From Dendrophyllia cribrosa (Eukaryota > Cnidaria > Anthozoa > Scleractinia > Dendrophylliidae), in NCBI GenBank assembly GCA_024195265.1, contig JAJLRJ010000008.1, positions 26,304,432 to 26,368,431 of the forward strand: a stretch of DNA of 64,000 nucleotides, read 5' to 3'. Position numbers and translations under genes: made by a program. This document shows, piece after piece, positions 11,216 through 22,011 of the stretch; positions within the stretch are counted from its first letter, which is position 1; each line of letters starts with the position of its first letter. The notes under the pieces were generated by a model, which was not told the origin of the DNA, made no database searches, and saw nothing but the letters and a program-made list of their open reading frames with translations.

Positions 11216-12497
11216 CACCTTACTTAAACAAGCATCTCAAACTGGGTGTGTTCAACTGTTGATATTCATCAGGTACTTTAGTGTGTGTTAATGTTTGAAT
11301 AAAAGTAGCAAAAATGAATTCAATAGGTGTTCTGCTTTCAGTTTCAGAAATATGTTCATAGTTTAGTTCATTTTTGTCCACTACTTATGCAAATGCTTGT
11401 TTATCATTTCAACAAGTACATGGCTATAAAAGTTTAAATCAATCAGCTCCTTCAAGGCAGCCTTAAATATCCAGAGGTGCATACATGTCCACAGTACATA
11501 AGACTTCATTTTAGAAGTTAGTTATCCTTCTGAAAGTTATTGTTTGTTTGGCACCTACAGTCAAGGCACAAAGTAAATGTCAGTTCCTAAATCTTTCCCT
11601 ATAATTATGCTATACCTTACATTCAAAAGTATACAAGACTTTTTCTGAAAAGTGCATTATCAAAAAAGTCCTAAAACCAGACCCCAAAAAAGTATGATGG
11701 CCCAGAACGTAACCCAAAAAAGTTCCTTTTTTTCACTCTATAAAAAAGTTAATACAAAAACACATCAAGATAGTTACAGACAGTTTTTGCATTCACCTTT
11801 CTTAATTCATGATGTATCTGTCAGTGATCTATGACAAACTTTAGGCAGACTGCAATCATTCTTGAAACTGATACAATTTATTGTTTGATACAATATATTG
11901 CTTGTTTTAGATCTCCGGGTTTTGCTTTTGGTCAACTCCCAATAAAGTCTCAACCACAATCTTTCACCCAAAACAAATCAACACAAATTTTTCTAACCCA
12001 AAAAGAGTCCACAGATTGCTAATTTCAAACCCAAAAAAGGTCTTCACACTTCCCTGTCACTAATATACCTGAGGACCCCTCCCCCCCCCCCCCCCCCCCC
12101 CCCCACTCCTCTGTGAATGATCCACAGCATTATTATGCAATGCATCAACATTATTTTAATTACTGTACTAGATGCCACTTTAACTTTTGGTCAGGTTTTT
12201 ATACTGTTTTTTTTTCTTTTTGTTTAGTTTTTATGTTAAGCTTTCAAAAATAAGATTTAAATGGCATGTTTCAGAATTCACAGGCTTGGACACAATAGTC
12301 CAGCATTCTGTAGCTTGCCTGCAGATTTCCATAAGAATAGGTATATTTCCTTGTCAACTGATTTTCATCTGGTTTGACATTGTTAGATTTCATGTAAAGA
12401 TCATTTGGATGTGCAAGAAAATAAGGGGGGATTTGGGGAGATGAACAATACAACTTATGTCCCTGAATTGTATGTTCTTGTCAAGTTTTTGTTACAT

Positions 12498-12809
12498 GGT
12501 AGGCAATTACTGCGCCTTCCAATAACATGCAGAATTTGAAATTCAAATTTCCACCAACGGTTGCGTTTTACACTGCCGTCAATCATCTTAGCTTACCTCT
12601 CAGGAAACAGATCTTCACTTCAATGAGTTCAAAAGGTCACGTCCGTGCGTTATGATTGGTAGATTTCGATCCATTTTGTTTGTTTCTTTTTTACATGGTC
12701 CATTGGCTTTCGTATTAATTATGACTGACGGCAGGGAATAACGCAACCGTTGGTGGAGATTTGAATTTTAAATTCCGCATGTTATTGAAAAGCGCAGTAA
12801 CGGTGTACC
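12498..12809. mobile_element. MITE nested in the 9771-13577 element
   Basis: GGTAGGCAATTACTGCGC, then ATAACATGCAGAATTTGAAA and CACCAACGGTTGCGTT, run inward from the left. The same words in reverse complement run inward from 12809. The terminal repeats are about 75 bp. No ORF. Confidence 0.75.
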
Positions 12810-13599
12810 ATCAAATGTTTGTCTGAGCAGTTTTTTGATATGTTTAGTTGACATTCGATAGTTGATATTCTATTTTCCCTTCAGTCTATGGTAATATAAA
12901 TGATTAACACTGATTAACATGACACAATTGCAAAATAACACAAAATTTCTACAAAGCGCAAAATTGCACTAACATAATAAGCTAAACTCTACTTGCACAC
13001 GGTTTCTGTTAAATAAAGCAATGACTAGAAAATATGTTGGTTATTACTGTTAAAACTTTTAAGAAAAAACTTCTTAATACAAAACTGTTTTTGATCTGTA
13101 CAGAAACATACATGTTTGTATCAGATCTTGAATAAATATACTGTTCATTTATCAGGCTTTGTTTTTTTACCTTTGAATTCTTTGTAGAAGCAATACTTGT
13201 ATGTGATCAGGAATAAAAGCATAGTTCTGGGTGTCACTACTGCTTTGAGTTTGATCGATCTCGATTTTATTCGTTTCGATTCGTCGCTGCAAAAACGGTG
13301 ATACACTGCCTCTGCCAGACGGTACAAAGCACAAATAAACACAACGTTACGATTCCAAGTTCCTTTTAAATCTTATTACCTGAGATGAAAGGTATAATTT
13401 GCTTTTTCCGTGGTTCGCTTTCTCGTCGCGACCACCGTTTTGAAATTTCTTTACAATAACAACCATGCATATATGAAGGACCTATATTTTATGGCGAATA
13501 CCGCTGAATGCTCGTTCCCAGACCCCCGTTCCCCGTTCCCCGTTCCCGGTTCCCCGTTCCCGCTTTTAGTAACATCCGACAAAAACAATTTAATCTAAT

Positions 13600-13990
13600 T
13601 AGTTCTGTTTCTATTTGCACGACTTTTTTGTGGAGAATAAAAACAGTTGTTTAAATAATATTAGTTCCAATTTACTAGGAGACTACTTATATTCATTTTT
13701 CATGCGTTTAGTTTCTGTGAAAGACTTTTCTGGTTGACATTACAGAAACAGGTGGTTCAAAGAATTTTCGTGTCACTAATTTAATTAGCTTGTGGTTTGG
13801 AGTTGAAAACAATTTAATTTAATTAGTTTGCTTCTTCCCGGCCAAAGGAACCTTTTCCACGTGTCTTTTGTGAATAATAAAAGAAACCTTTAAAAAAAGA
13901 CTAGATACAAATTTCCAGGAAATAATAAGCCTTCAATTTGGATGCATCAAATTTATGTGCAGGACTTTTCTGGTTGACATTTAATTTAAT
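13600..13990. repeat. Direct repeats flanking the 9771-13577 element
   Basis: ATAATATTAGTTCCAATTTACTAGGA (from about 13652) repeats a stretch at about 9695. GACTTTTCTGGTTGACATT occurs at 13721 and again at 13962. These are diverged tandem units of about 240 bp outside the element, with no gene. Confidence 0.45.
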
Positions 13991-14263
13991 ACACTCATTA
14001 CTGAAACAAGTTGCTCATTTCACTGGGACCGTAGTTTCGTCAAAAAATAACTCTGGAAATCCCGTGAAAAAAAGCTAGCCGAGAAACGAGAAACGGGACC
14101 CAGTTGGTTATCTCGGTATTTTTTTTGGTAGTGGGCGGGCCGGAGGATTTTAAAAACGTATATCTGCAAGCGGTTATTTGTGCGAGTTAACTTCCGCTGT
14201 TTTGTTACTTTCACCATTTCATATCATTTAGGTAATTTTCAAAATAGCTCATGCACGCAATGC

Positions 14264-14513
14264 GTGCCTATGTTTAGCTCAGTTGATAGAGCACCGGTCT
14301 GCAGAGCGGGAGGTCTCGGGTTCGAACCCCGGCCGGACCAACTCTCAGGGTCTTAAAATAACTGAGGATGAAGGTGCTGCCTTTGCCTGGCTGTGACCAC
14401 TCTCAGTGTCACTTGTTCATGAGTGGGGTGGGTCTGATTGATTTTGAAGCGCATTTGAATATGTATATAGAATTTGCGCTATACAAATGCATAAATTTAT
14501 TTATTTATTTACT
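14264..14513 (+). mobile_element. tRNA-derived SINE
   Basis: The head has an A box (TAGCTCAGTTGATAGAGC) and a perfect B box (GGTTCGAACCC, 14319-14329), with CTGCAGA in the anticodon-loop position. The anticodon stem is poorly paired and the acceptor stem is not closed, so it is not a functional tRNA. The body continues about 170 bp to a GCGCTATACAAATGC tail followed by TTTATTTATTTA, typical of coral SINEs mobilised by LINEs. It would be transcribed by RNA polymerase III. Confidence 0.8.
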
Positions 14514-14519
14514 TTGTGA

Positions 14520-15060
14520 TTGGCTATAAAATCTCGCGCCATTTTCTCAACCAATCAGAAGTTAAACCAAAACCAATCGTGACATGCTCCCACGCGTTTT
14601 CCCGCGCTTGGCGCCGGCTACATGTATTTGCTTCGAGTTCTGATTGGCTCATTTGATTGTCTGCGTCTGTTGTGATTGGCGAGAGTGATTACTTTGGTTT
14701 TGGTTTTACTACACTCAATAGGCCATTTCCGAGTTGCCTTTAGCCTCTCTATCAAAGCGAGGCTAGGTGCGAAACCTTTCATATGAAAATGAGTTTTCAT
14801 TCATATGCAAATAAAACCGCCATGCAAAACTTATTTGCATGTGAATGAAAACTCATTTTCATATGAAAGGTTTCGCACCTAGCCTCGCTTTGATAGAGAG
14901 GCTAAAGGCAACTCGGAAACCGCACTATAATAGAGTGACATTGATTAACGCGTTTTACATTTGCATGTTGTTTCACCTGTGTTTCGATTTCATGAACTCA
15001 AATAAAAAACGGAATGTTGCAATTCCAATTGAACACGTCTCTCTGCAAGTCGCAAAAACA
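14520..15060. mobile_element. Second AGCGGTTTTCAATTGAGT-family copy, interrupted
   Basis: CTCGCGCC, CCAATCAGAAG, CCAAAACCAATCGTGAC and GCGCTTGGCGCC follow the same order as in 3774-4032. The copy continues after the insertion at 14726-14919 with CCGCACTATAATAGAGTGAC and then the same 120-bp tail that follows 4032. This gives a clear relative order of insertion events. Confidence 0.6.
14726..14919. mobile_element. 194-bp near-perfect palindromic MITE
   Basis: TTTCCGAGTTGCCTTTAGCC on the left is mirrored by GGCTAAAGGCAACTCGGAAA on the right. The arms continue almost to the centre, leaving a spacer of about 16 bp (CCGCCATGCAAAAC). The mirrored frames on both strands reading MKTHFHMKGF are a consequence of the palindrome. 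It is inserted in the right terminal repeat of the surrounding element. Confidence 0.85.
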
Positions 15061-15290
15061 GTTCTAACAATACCCAAACCAGGTAAGTAGGTAGGTAACT
15101 TTATTTCATCTCGGGTTGATGAGGCTGATTACCTTATTATAGGAAATTAACAATGCACGTTGACAACGCGAAGAAAATTTACGGTACACTAAATTAACGC
15201 GAATTTTTCAAAAGTTAGGTTTACATGCATTAAATTAACGCGAATTTTTCGATTTTTCTTCTGCAAACTCGCACTTTACATTTCTTAACG

Positions 15291-15437
15291 CCAAACTGCG
15301 TTTTGGCTTCCGTCAATAAAACCTTCCAAGACAAGTGCAAGGAGTATCAAGATCAATCAAAAGACATTTTGAACTCGATTTTAAACGAAGACGTCCTGTC
15401 AGATAGTGACTCTGAAGAGCCAATAGAGGAGTCATGA
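15291..15437 (+). pseudogene. Acidic-tailed ORF remnant, product not recognised
   Basis: The frame reads KTFQDKCKEYQDQSKDIL and ends with SDSDSEEPIEES before TGA (15435-15437). Composition is protein-like, but there is no start codon or acceptor, and AT-rich repeats with AATTAACGCGAATTTTT surround it. A retrocopy or transposon remnant is the likeliest explanation. Confidence 0.22.
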
Positions 15438-16124
15438 ACTAATAAGGTTTGTAATGAAATAGACAAATTTTAGTCACAAAACTGCAAAATCTTTAGTCGC
15501 AAATGCGCCCGATACAGGCGCAATTTCGAGCACTGTAAAGTTAATCTGCGTTCGCCTGGCGCGGCCGGTCAGTGAATTATTGCTAACAGCGAATTGCACC
15601 GTACCGTAGAACATCGCGAAGAACGACGTCGGTATTTAGGTGAAAGCTTCCCAAATCAGGCAGAGAACCACAGCAAGATAGAACATTCAAAACATACCAG
15701 AACGGTAACGAGGAAAATCTGTAACGTCTTGCTTGATTCCAAAGAGACCCACCAAAATCGGGAAAATATCCGAAACTAAGACAAGACAAATAGATTTTTC
15801 ACATGTAGACAGAAATAGATTTTTCACATTTCGGAACCCCAGCTCCCCAGGATGATGCCTGATTTCCACGCGATGCTGGATACTATTGTGACGTTTCAAG
15901 ATGGCGCAGATTTAGCCGACAAGATTAGGAAGCGTCTCCTTCGTCGACGCAATTAAAACATTACACAAAATAAACCAACCAACAATGGTTTTACAACACC
16001 ACCACGTATGTTGGGGAGACTACATTCAGAAGCTATAAGCTAGTGTGTAGTCTAAAATAATATTATGCTCGTTTTTCTCTTATACTGATATTTTTTCGCG
16101 TTTTTTTTTTCATGCCCAATCGTA

Positions 16125-16386
16125 CCCGACTTATAAATCGAGATCTCGACTTATAACGCGAGATCTCGACTTGTGATGCGAGATTTCGACTTATTATAAA
16201 CTAATTTCGATTTGACGCGTCAATAGTGCATTGTATTGGCGCCTCAAAATCGAAATTAGTTTTTCATCACGATTTAACATTTAACCAATCACAGACTGAT
16301 TTTTGAGACGTCAATACGACTTTATAACACGAGATCCCGACTTATATAAAACGAGATCTCGACTTAACACGAAATCTCGACTAACA
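16125..16386. repeat. Clustered CGAGATCTCGACTTA repeats
   Basis: The word CGAGATCTCGACTT(A) or a close variant occurs at least six times. Between the clusters AAACTAATTTCGATTTG (16199) pairs with CAAAATCGAAATTAGTTT (16244). CGAGATCTCG is itself a palindrome. No ORF. Confidence 0.6.
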
Positions 16387-16562
16387 CCACAGGTAGTCCA
16401 AGCTCAAATGATGTTTACAGGTAACTGTTGCGTAATAGCGAATTTATAAGGATTTGTATGGGGAAAATTCACTTCGAATTTGAGAGTAAAATTAGGAACG
16501 ATATTTGAATAAAACTGGCTCACCTGACCTTATTGGTGTGTTTACTTGTGTCTTGAGTGGTT

Positions 16563-16890
16563 TTGGGGCCGATTCGAAGCGATTCCCTCATCGGTAGATT
16601 TGGTCCCCCTGAGAACCACTCAACTGGCCCAAGGCTACCCTCATCGGTAGATTTGACCCCCCTGAAAAGTCACTCAACTGGCTCAGGGTTACCCTCATCG
16701 GTAGATTTGACCCCCCTGAGAACCACTCAACCGGCTCAGGGCTACCCTCATCGGTAGATTTGACCCCTCTGAAAACCACTCCACTGGCTCAGGGCTACCC
16801 TCACCGGTAGATACGACCCCCCTGGAAACCACTCAACTGGTCCAGGGCTACTATCCTCATCGGTAGATTTGACCCCCTTGAAAACCACTA
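16563..16890. repeat. Tandem repeat of about 53 bp, six copies
   Basis: CTCATCGGTAGATTTG recurs at 16587, 16640, 16694, 16747, 16800 (variant) and 16856. Between copies lies CCCCCCTGAAAACCACTCAACTGG-type sequence followed by CTCAGGGCTACC. Frames stay open across it on both strands because the period is near a multiple of three, so those frames are not evidence of a gene. Confidence 0.85.
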
Positions 16891-17336
16891 AAATAGCTCC
16901 ATTTATCTTACCACTAAAAAAAACATGGGAATACCAACAAAAAGACAGACAAACCAGCAACTGAAAAAACTAATCCCTTTACCTACAATATAGTCAGGGA
17001 GCATCTGTAATCCCGTGGGATTTTCTTGAAGATAACAAGCCACCTATCTGGAAGTCTCAAGGGGACCCTTAGGAACACAGAAAATGTTGTCGGCAATTTT
17101 GCGACTTGCACCGGCAGCTGCTACGGTGGTTTTAAAATAGGCCCCGTATGGCTCAACATGGAAACGAGGCTGAAACTTAAATTGCTCATAAGTATCGATA
17201 ATTGCAACCAAATTTGCTCAGATTTATTATGGGATGATATCTAACATGACAATAGTCATAATGATAGTTAACAAGGTCACGTGACCATGTTGAAATGGAA
17301 GCGAGGCTCTAGCATTGGATGGCCTATAATTATGAA

Positions 17337-17645
17337 AACGAGAAAGCAAGGGACCGTGAACGAAAATGCTGCTAGTATGCGCAGGATCTGTAAGAGATCT
17401 GATCAGCCAAAAATAAACAAAATACTATAAGAAGCAAGGGCTGACAACTGCGTAGAAAAAGTAACGCAACAATGCATGATTGAGACCAAACCGAAAGTTT
17501 AAATGCAACTGTGGATACTTTTTCTACGCAGTTGTCAGCCCTTGCTTCTTATAGTATTTTGTTTATTTTTGGCTGATCAGATCTCTTACAGATCCTGCGT
17601 ATACCAGCAGCATTTTCGTTCATGATCCCTTGCTTTCTCGTTTTC
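17337..17645. repeat. Inner inverted repeat
   Basis: AAACGAGAAAGCAAGGGA at the left and the complementary TCCCTTGCTTTCTCGTTT at the right bound arms of about 125 bp around a 55-bp spacer. The arms contain AGATCTGATCAGCC and GCGTAGAAAAAGT. No coding sequence is apparent. Confidence 0.75.
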
Positions 17646-17959
17646 ATTTTTATCTTTGGACCGTAGATCTTGGCAGATCCGTAATGCTGCGTCATTTTTT
17701 TCACATGGTTTAGCCATGTTCCCTCTGGCAGATAGTTTTGCTATCGCCGCCTAGTTCAACGCAACAGTGGCATGATATTTTCAAATGTTTTGTTCATTGT
17801 GTATGGCATAAGCTGTGCACGTGGACAGACATACGATCTTGAGGTCATATCCGGACTTTTTACCAAGTACACATTAGTACAATGCTAACTCAGTCAGGTT
17901 AGTCACTGGAACTTGTTGCTTCACTGTGCTGATGAGCCGCAATAACGGCGAAATAGCTA

Positions 17960-18720
17960 TCCACAGTTGCATTTAAACTTTCGTTACAAGCTGCATACAA
18001 AGAAATTCTTAACGCAAACAACGTCGCCAATGAAACCATGAATCGTAAGGCATTGAAGAAACTACTACAAAATGACATTGCCGACATCGAGTTTCACAGG
18101 CCGTGAAGCGAGTTAATAACTCGGAAAGGGTAAGCGCGAAGAAAGGAAGAGATAGAGCTATCCAAAAAACTGAAGATCAGGATGATATGAAAGATGGCGA
18201 GATGAAGACGTTCCATGGCACTGCAATGGCGATTTACCAACGCGCCGATGCCCAAGCCCAGGTGGTTCATGTTAATGTCGACCCAACTCTGCAAGGCCGT
18301 TCAATAAAAGATCTGCCAGATTCCACTACCAGCCTCGTGGAATGCCCTGCCCCGCCATTGAAGCCCAAAGGTCCTGTTAATGCCAAGTTCAGTCTTGCCC
18401 TGAACGAACTTCCAATCCACATAAGGATGCAAGATGCTGCGTGGCTTCTCGGGAGAAATGTGACAAGAATCCAAGCAGACAACATCCCAGCAGACAACTC
18501 CCAAGCTATCGAGGCAACTGAGCAGCTAGATACTCAACCGAAGAAGATCACCAGCATCCCAGTGGTAAATCGCCATTGCAGTGCCATGGAACGTTCGCTT
18601 GCCATCGGGAGTATCTTTGGCGAATTCGACGTTATCAATCGCAAAGAACACATGCCGTCCCTTTACGATGTCTGGAGGAAGATAGACACTATCATTCTGC
18701 TCCATTCGTTGAAGGACATT
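17960..18720 (+). pseudogene. Internally deleted fragment of a multicopy gene
   Basis: The fragment reads through ILNANNVANETMNRKALK in one frame and then, after stops and a frame change, FHGTAMAIYQRADAQAQVV. It runs on to about 18600 with a proline-rich segment (ECPAPPLKPKG). Comparison with the minus-strand copy at 18526-19666 shows that the segment between MKDGEMKT and FHGTAMAIY has been lost. The first part matches residues near the C-terminal end of the 19214-19666 frame. The family is unknown to me; it looks like one of the large uncharacterised gene families of corals. Confidence 0.5.
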
Positions 18721-19666
18721 TGATTCGATCTGGGATTCTACTCTTAGCACTCGGTTGTAATCTACTGACATCCCAAACCCGTGGAGTAAGCTGATTAACT
18801 CTTTGCTGCCCACAGCTTGATGGACAGCAAGTCCAATAGCCAGTTGTTGAGGCATCTCAGCTGTCATCCTAGTAGTTTCTGACTTCTCGTGCTTCACCTG
18901 GCGATCTGATAGACACATGGCCACGGTACTTTGAGTGAGGCTCATTGCACGTTTGTGTACCTCACTGGACTTTTTCTCTAACGAAAGCAAGTCAAATGGG
19001 CCCTCTATTACCCACCTAAAAATGCTGAAGAGTTCCATGGGTACATTTTCGTCAGTGATGTTATCAAGGGAGCCGGTAAATACCCACTTCTTACACTTTC
19101 GGATAGACTTTTTAATCAGTGCAGCGGCATCAAATAACGTCTTCATCTCGTCATCTTTCATATCATCCTGATCTTCAGTTTTTGGATCGCTGTATCTCTT
19201 ATTTTCTTCGCGATTACCCTTTCCGATTCGTTAACTCGCTTCGGCCTATCGGAAACTCGATGTCGCGGGCAATTTCAATTTCGAGTAGTTGCTTCAATGC
19301 CTTACGATTCATGGTTTCATTGGCGGCGTTGTTTGCGTTAAGAATTTCTTTGTATGCAGCTTGTAACTGCGAAATCGGTACAATCTTCCCATCACTTAAA
19401 GTAATATCAGTTAAAGTTAAGAATTCTATCTTGGCTGTTATCTCACTGGCCATTCTAACAGGGACCCCAGAAGCCGGAGCGGGCTTACGCAAAATATTGG
19501 TCACGCTGTTCAACCAACAGTTTTTGTGGTACTTGATGTCGATTGAATGCGCATCATTGGAGGCAATGGCGGTATTTAGATTAACGGCGAGCTTCTCGTT
19601 ACCTGACAAAGTGATGGCTTTACGCAGCGATTCTCCGCCAGATAGTGTCCTAACATTAAATAGCAT
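18526..19666 (-). pseudogene. Two-frame remnant of an uncharacterised multicopy protein
   Basis: The minus strand is open from 19666 to 19214 (150 codons, with IDIKYHKNCW near residue 50) and again from 19161 to 18526 (211 codons, with RHVFFAIDNVEF and TFHGTAMAIY). The two parts are separated by stops near 19170-19213 around an acidic/basic linker, so the gene is broken or holds a short intron. The KYHKNCW motif suggests a metal or nucleic-acid binding N-terminus, but this is only a guess. After AMAIY the sequence passes into the mirrored plus-strand copy, so the C-terminus is missing. No known catalytic domain is recognised. Confidence 0.5.
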
Positions 19667-21119
19667 TTCCCTATAACCTGCTTGGCCATGATCATAAAAA
19701 AAAACAAGCAGCTTTGTTTAAAGGTGAAGTTTGCGACCGAGTTAGCTGAGAACGCTCTGGAGTAATATTATCAGCTCCTGATCAAGACTTACGCCTGGAC
19801 TCGTTTGGGCCAGATAACTCTTTTTCATACCTCCTTCGCTCTCTTGATCATTCCTGTGTGGGCAACACCCTTGTAGCAGGATCGATGCCTTGAAGAACCC
19901 TTCCCCTCAAGATCTTTCACTGAAATATCCTGCAGCTTAACCCAAGTCTCCGAGTATTATTTTTTCGTAGGAGTCGATTGAAGGTTTGCAAACAAGACTT
20001 TCCTTCTCTCCTTTCTGGCAAATAATGCACAAATCAAATTCTAGATTTGTCTTTTCGGGGTCTAGAGAAGCAGAAACATATAAATTCACCATAAAAGATC
20101 ATGACAGTGTGAGAAGCTTCACTATACTGACTGGCAATTCAATTGGCGGGTCGCTAAAATGATGAAAAAGACCGCTGACCGAAATTATCGAATAAAAAAC
20201 CGCTGTCCACCAATTATGTTAATTTCGATTATTATATCAGAATTCAAAGCAGGTATCAAAGCAGGTATCATTGGGAAACAGTGACAGTAATTTTTGAAAG
20301 AATGTACATATTATTATGCCGAATATAAACATTTTTCTGTTCGAACCTCGCTTCCATGTCAAAAAGGTCACGTGACTATATGTATGACTTCAATGTTTAT
20401 GAACATGTCAGATACCATCCCATAACCAATCTGAGCAAGTTTGGTGACAATTGGTTCAAATAAGCGATAATTATAGGCCATCTAAAGTTAGAGCCTCGCT
20501 TCCATGTCAACATGGTCACGTGACCTTTTTTAACTAACATTATGACTATTGTCATGTTTGATATCATTCCATAATAAATCTGAGCAAGTTTGGTGACATT
20601 TGGTTGCAATTATCGATACTTATGAGCAATTTAAGTTTCAGCCTCGTTTCCATGCTGAGCCACACGGGGCCTATTTTAAAACCACCGTAGCAGCTGCCGG
20701 TGCAAGTCGCAAAATTGCCGACAACATTTTCTGTGTTCCTAAGGGTCCCCTTGACACTTTTAGATAGGTGGCTTGTTATCTTCAAGAAAATCCCACGGGA
20801 CTTTAAATCGCGACATATGCTCCCTGACTAATAGAAACGAACCTAAATACTAAACTAAACAAACGCGAGTAGGACGAGTAGGGAAAGAAACAAATTACAA
20901 AACTACGCAACGCCCGCCTGAATTAAAAAAATTTTTAGCACGTGGCGAATACACAAAATTCCAACGCGAAAACTTTCCGCTAGCCTGAATTAAACCAGGT
21001 AGAAACCAAAACCGAAAAAACACGAACCTCTAATCCCTTATTCTCCTTGGATACGTTCCTGAGCTTGAGCCAACACAACATTTTGAGACGCTGAACTAGT
21101 GCCCGAACTGGTGTTCGTA

Positions 21120-21125
21120 CCCCGG

Positions 21126-21162
<37 letters not shown>

Positions 21163-21462
21163 CTATATAAAAATGACGGGGGTGCTCGTCGTACCTTTTA
21201 GGGGTCAAAATTAGGAGATTGGTACCGCTTAGAGTGCTAGAATCTAAAATGACTACCGTTAGAATTATCGCGGTACCTTTTAGGGTATTGAGCCAAAAAA
21301 TACGACAAAATATGATGTTTAAAAATGGTACCTCTTAGGGTTAAAAATTCTTTTGAGCCACGCCCATCAGACGAGATTCTGGTACCTTTTAGGGTGTCTT
21401 TCGAAAATTTCCGACGAGCACCCCCGTCATTTTCATATGGGAGTCCCCCCCCCCGGGGGGGT
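21120..21462. mobile_element. Inverted-repeat element with a G run of about 39 bases
   Basis: A long G run, then ACTCCTATATAAAAATGACGG and GGGTGCTCGTCG on the left, are mirrored by CGACGAGCACCCCC, GTCATTTTCATATGGGAGT and a C run on the right. The interior repeats TACCTTTTAGGG and close variants five times. No ORF. Confidence 0.75.
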
Positions 21463-21482
21463 TTGTACTGGTCGAACTAGAT

Positions 21483-21667
21483 TAGTGGCGGACGTAAAAA
21501 CCCGCCGAGGTTGCTGCTGTCCCAGAAGCTACTGCCGCCACAGCTTCCACAGACTCATTTGGAGTTGACTGCGATGAAGAAGACTGCGAAGACGACTCCG
21601 AAGACATATTAGTAAGGACTGACTCAACTGAACTCGAACCGGGAGCGGTAGGGCGCGTAGCTGCCAT
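21483..21667 (-). CDS. Possible Ser-rich first exon, product not recognised
   Basis: From ATG at 21665-21667 the minus strand encodes MAATRPTAPGSSS, then a serine-rich stretch (SSESSSQSSSSQST) and an alanine-rich one, closing at a stop near 21482. It lies upstream on the same strand as the gene remnant at 18526-19666 and could have been its first exon. The upstream part of the long frame starts with TTG and is not needed. Low-complexity composition makes this uncertain. Confidence 0.25.
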
Positions 21668-21829
21668 TTTGACTTCTGCACCGGTTGACGACTTTGGCCA
21701 ACTAACCCCGTGTGCATGTAAATGAGGTCTTATATAATGCTTAATGATGTCATGTAATGAACTATGAATACCGTGATAAGCAACAGACCGCTGCAAGGGC
21801 CGATCAAACAATTTGGAAAGGTATTACTC

Positions 21830-22011
21830 TCGAAATGGCACTACGGTAGGCCCCCGGGGTAGGCCAAACCTGACATTCAGCGCTCAAAACTAGAAAGAAG
21901 ACAGACAGCTGAAGTTATCGAGTCTCATTATGCCGGTGTCTGTGCCTGCTTTCTCTTTCTAGTTTTGAGCGCCGATCATGTCAGGTTTGGCCGACCGTAG
22001 TGCCATTTCGA
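21830..22011. mobile_element. MITE, about 182 bp
   Basis: TCGAAATGGCACTACGGT on the left is mirrored exactly by ACCGTAGTGCCATTTCGA on the right. The pairing continues with GGCCAAACCTGACAT and GCGCTCAAAACTAGAAAG, leaving a loop of about 50 bp. Confidence 0.8.

Larger units (their letters stand above)
9771..13577. mobile_element. 3.8-kb element with long inverted arms
   Basis: The left end GGATGTTACTAAAAGCGGGA is matched by TCCCGCTTTTAGTAACATCC at 13558-13577. The arms stay recognisable for about 700 bp (left to about 10480, right from about 12840). A 198-bp stretch (9996-10193 against 13145-13342) translates identically in both arms, differing only at a few third positions. That frame begins with GTG and has no ATG, so it need not be coding. 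The right end carries a CCCCGTTCCCCGTTCCC tandem. Between the arms lie AT-rich DNA, a poly-C tract near 12080 and a nested MITE at 12498-12809. No transposase is seen, so it would be non-autonomous or a foldback element. Confidence 0.65.
16991..20830. mobile_element. 3.84-kb composite inverted-repeat element with gene fragments
   Basis: TAGTCAGGGAGCAT on the left is mirrored by ATGCTCCCTGACTA at 20817-20830. The arms align for about 330 bp (left 16991-17330, right about 20480-20830), and the right side carries an additional diverged repeat at 20345-20460. GTCACGTGAC occurs at 17276, 20367 and 20515. Inside are a smaller inverted repeat (17337-17645) and two oppositely oriented fragments of the same protein family (17960-18720 plus, 18526-19666 minus). 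No obvious target-site duplication is visible. It could be a decayed transposon with captured gene pieces, or an inverted duplication of a multicopy locus. Confidence 0.6.

Noticed and set aside
14275..14345. Functional tRNA-Cys gene
   Set aside because: The A and B boxes are good, but the anticodon stem is mispaired, the acceptor stem does not close, and a SINE body and tail follow.
14618..15090. Pair of genes encoding MKTHFHMKGF on opposite strands
   Set aside because: They are mirror images produced by the palindromic MITE at 14726-14919.
16563..16890. CRISPR array
   Set aside because: The units are contiguous tandem repeats without unique spacers, in animal DNA.
16557..16960. Overlapping ORFs on both strands
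   Set aside because: They arise from the 53-bp tandem repeat and contain no domain.
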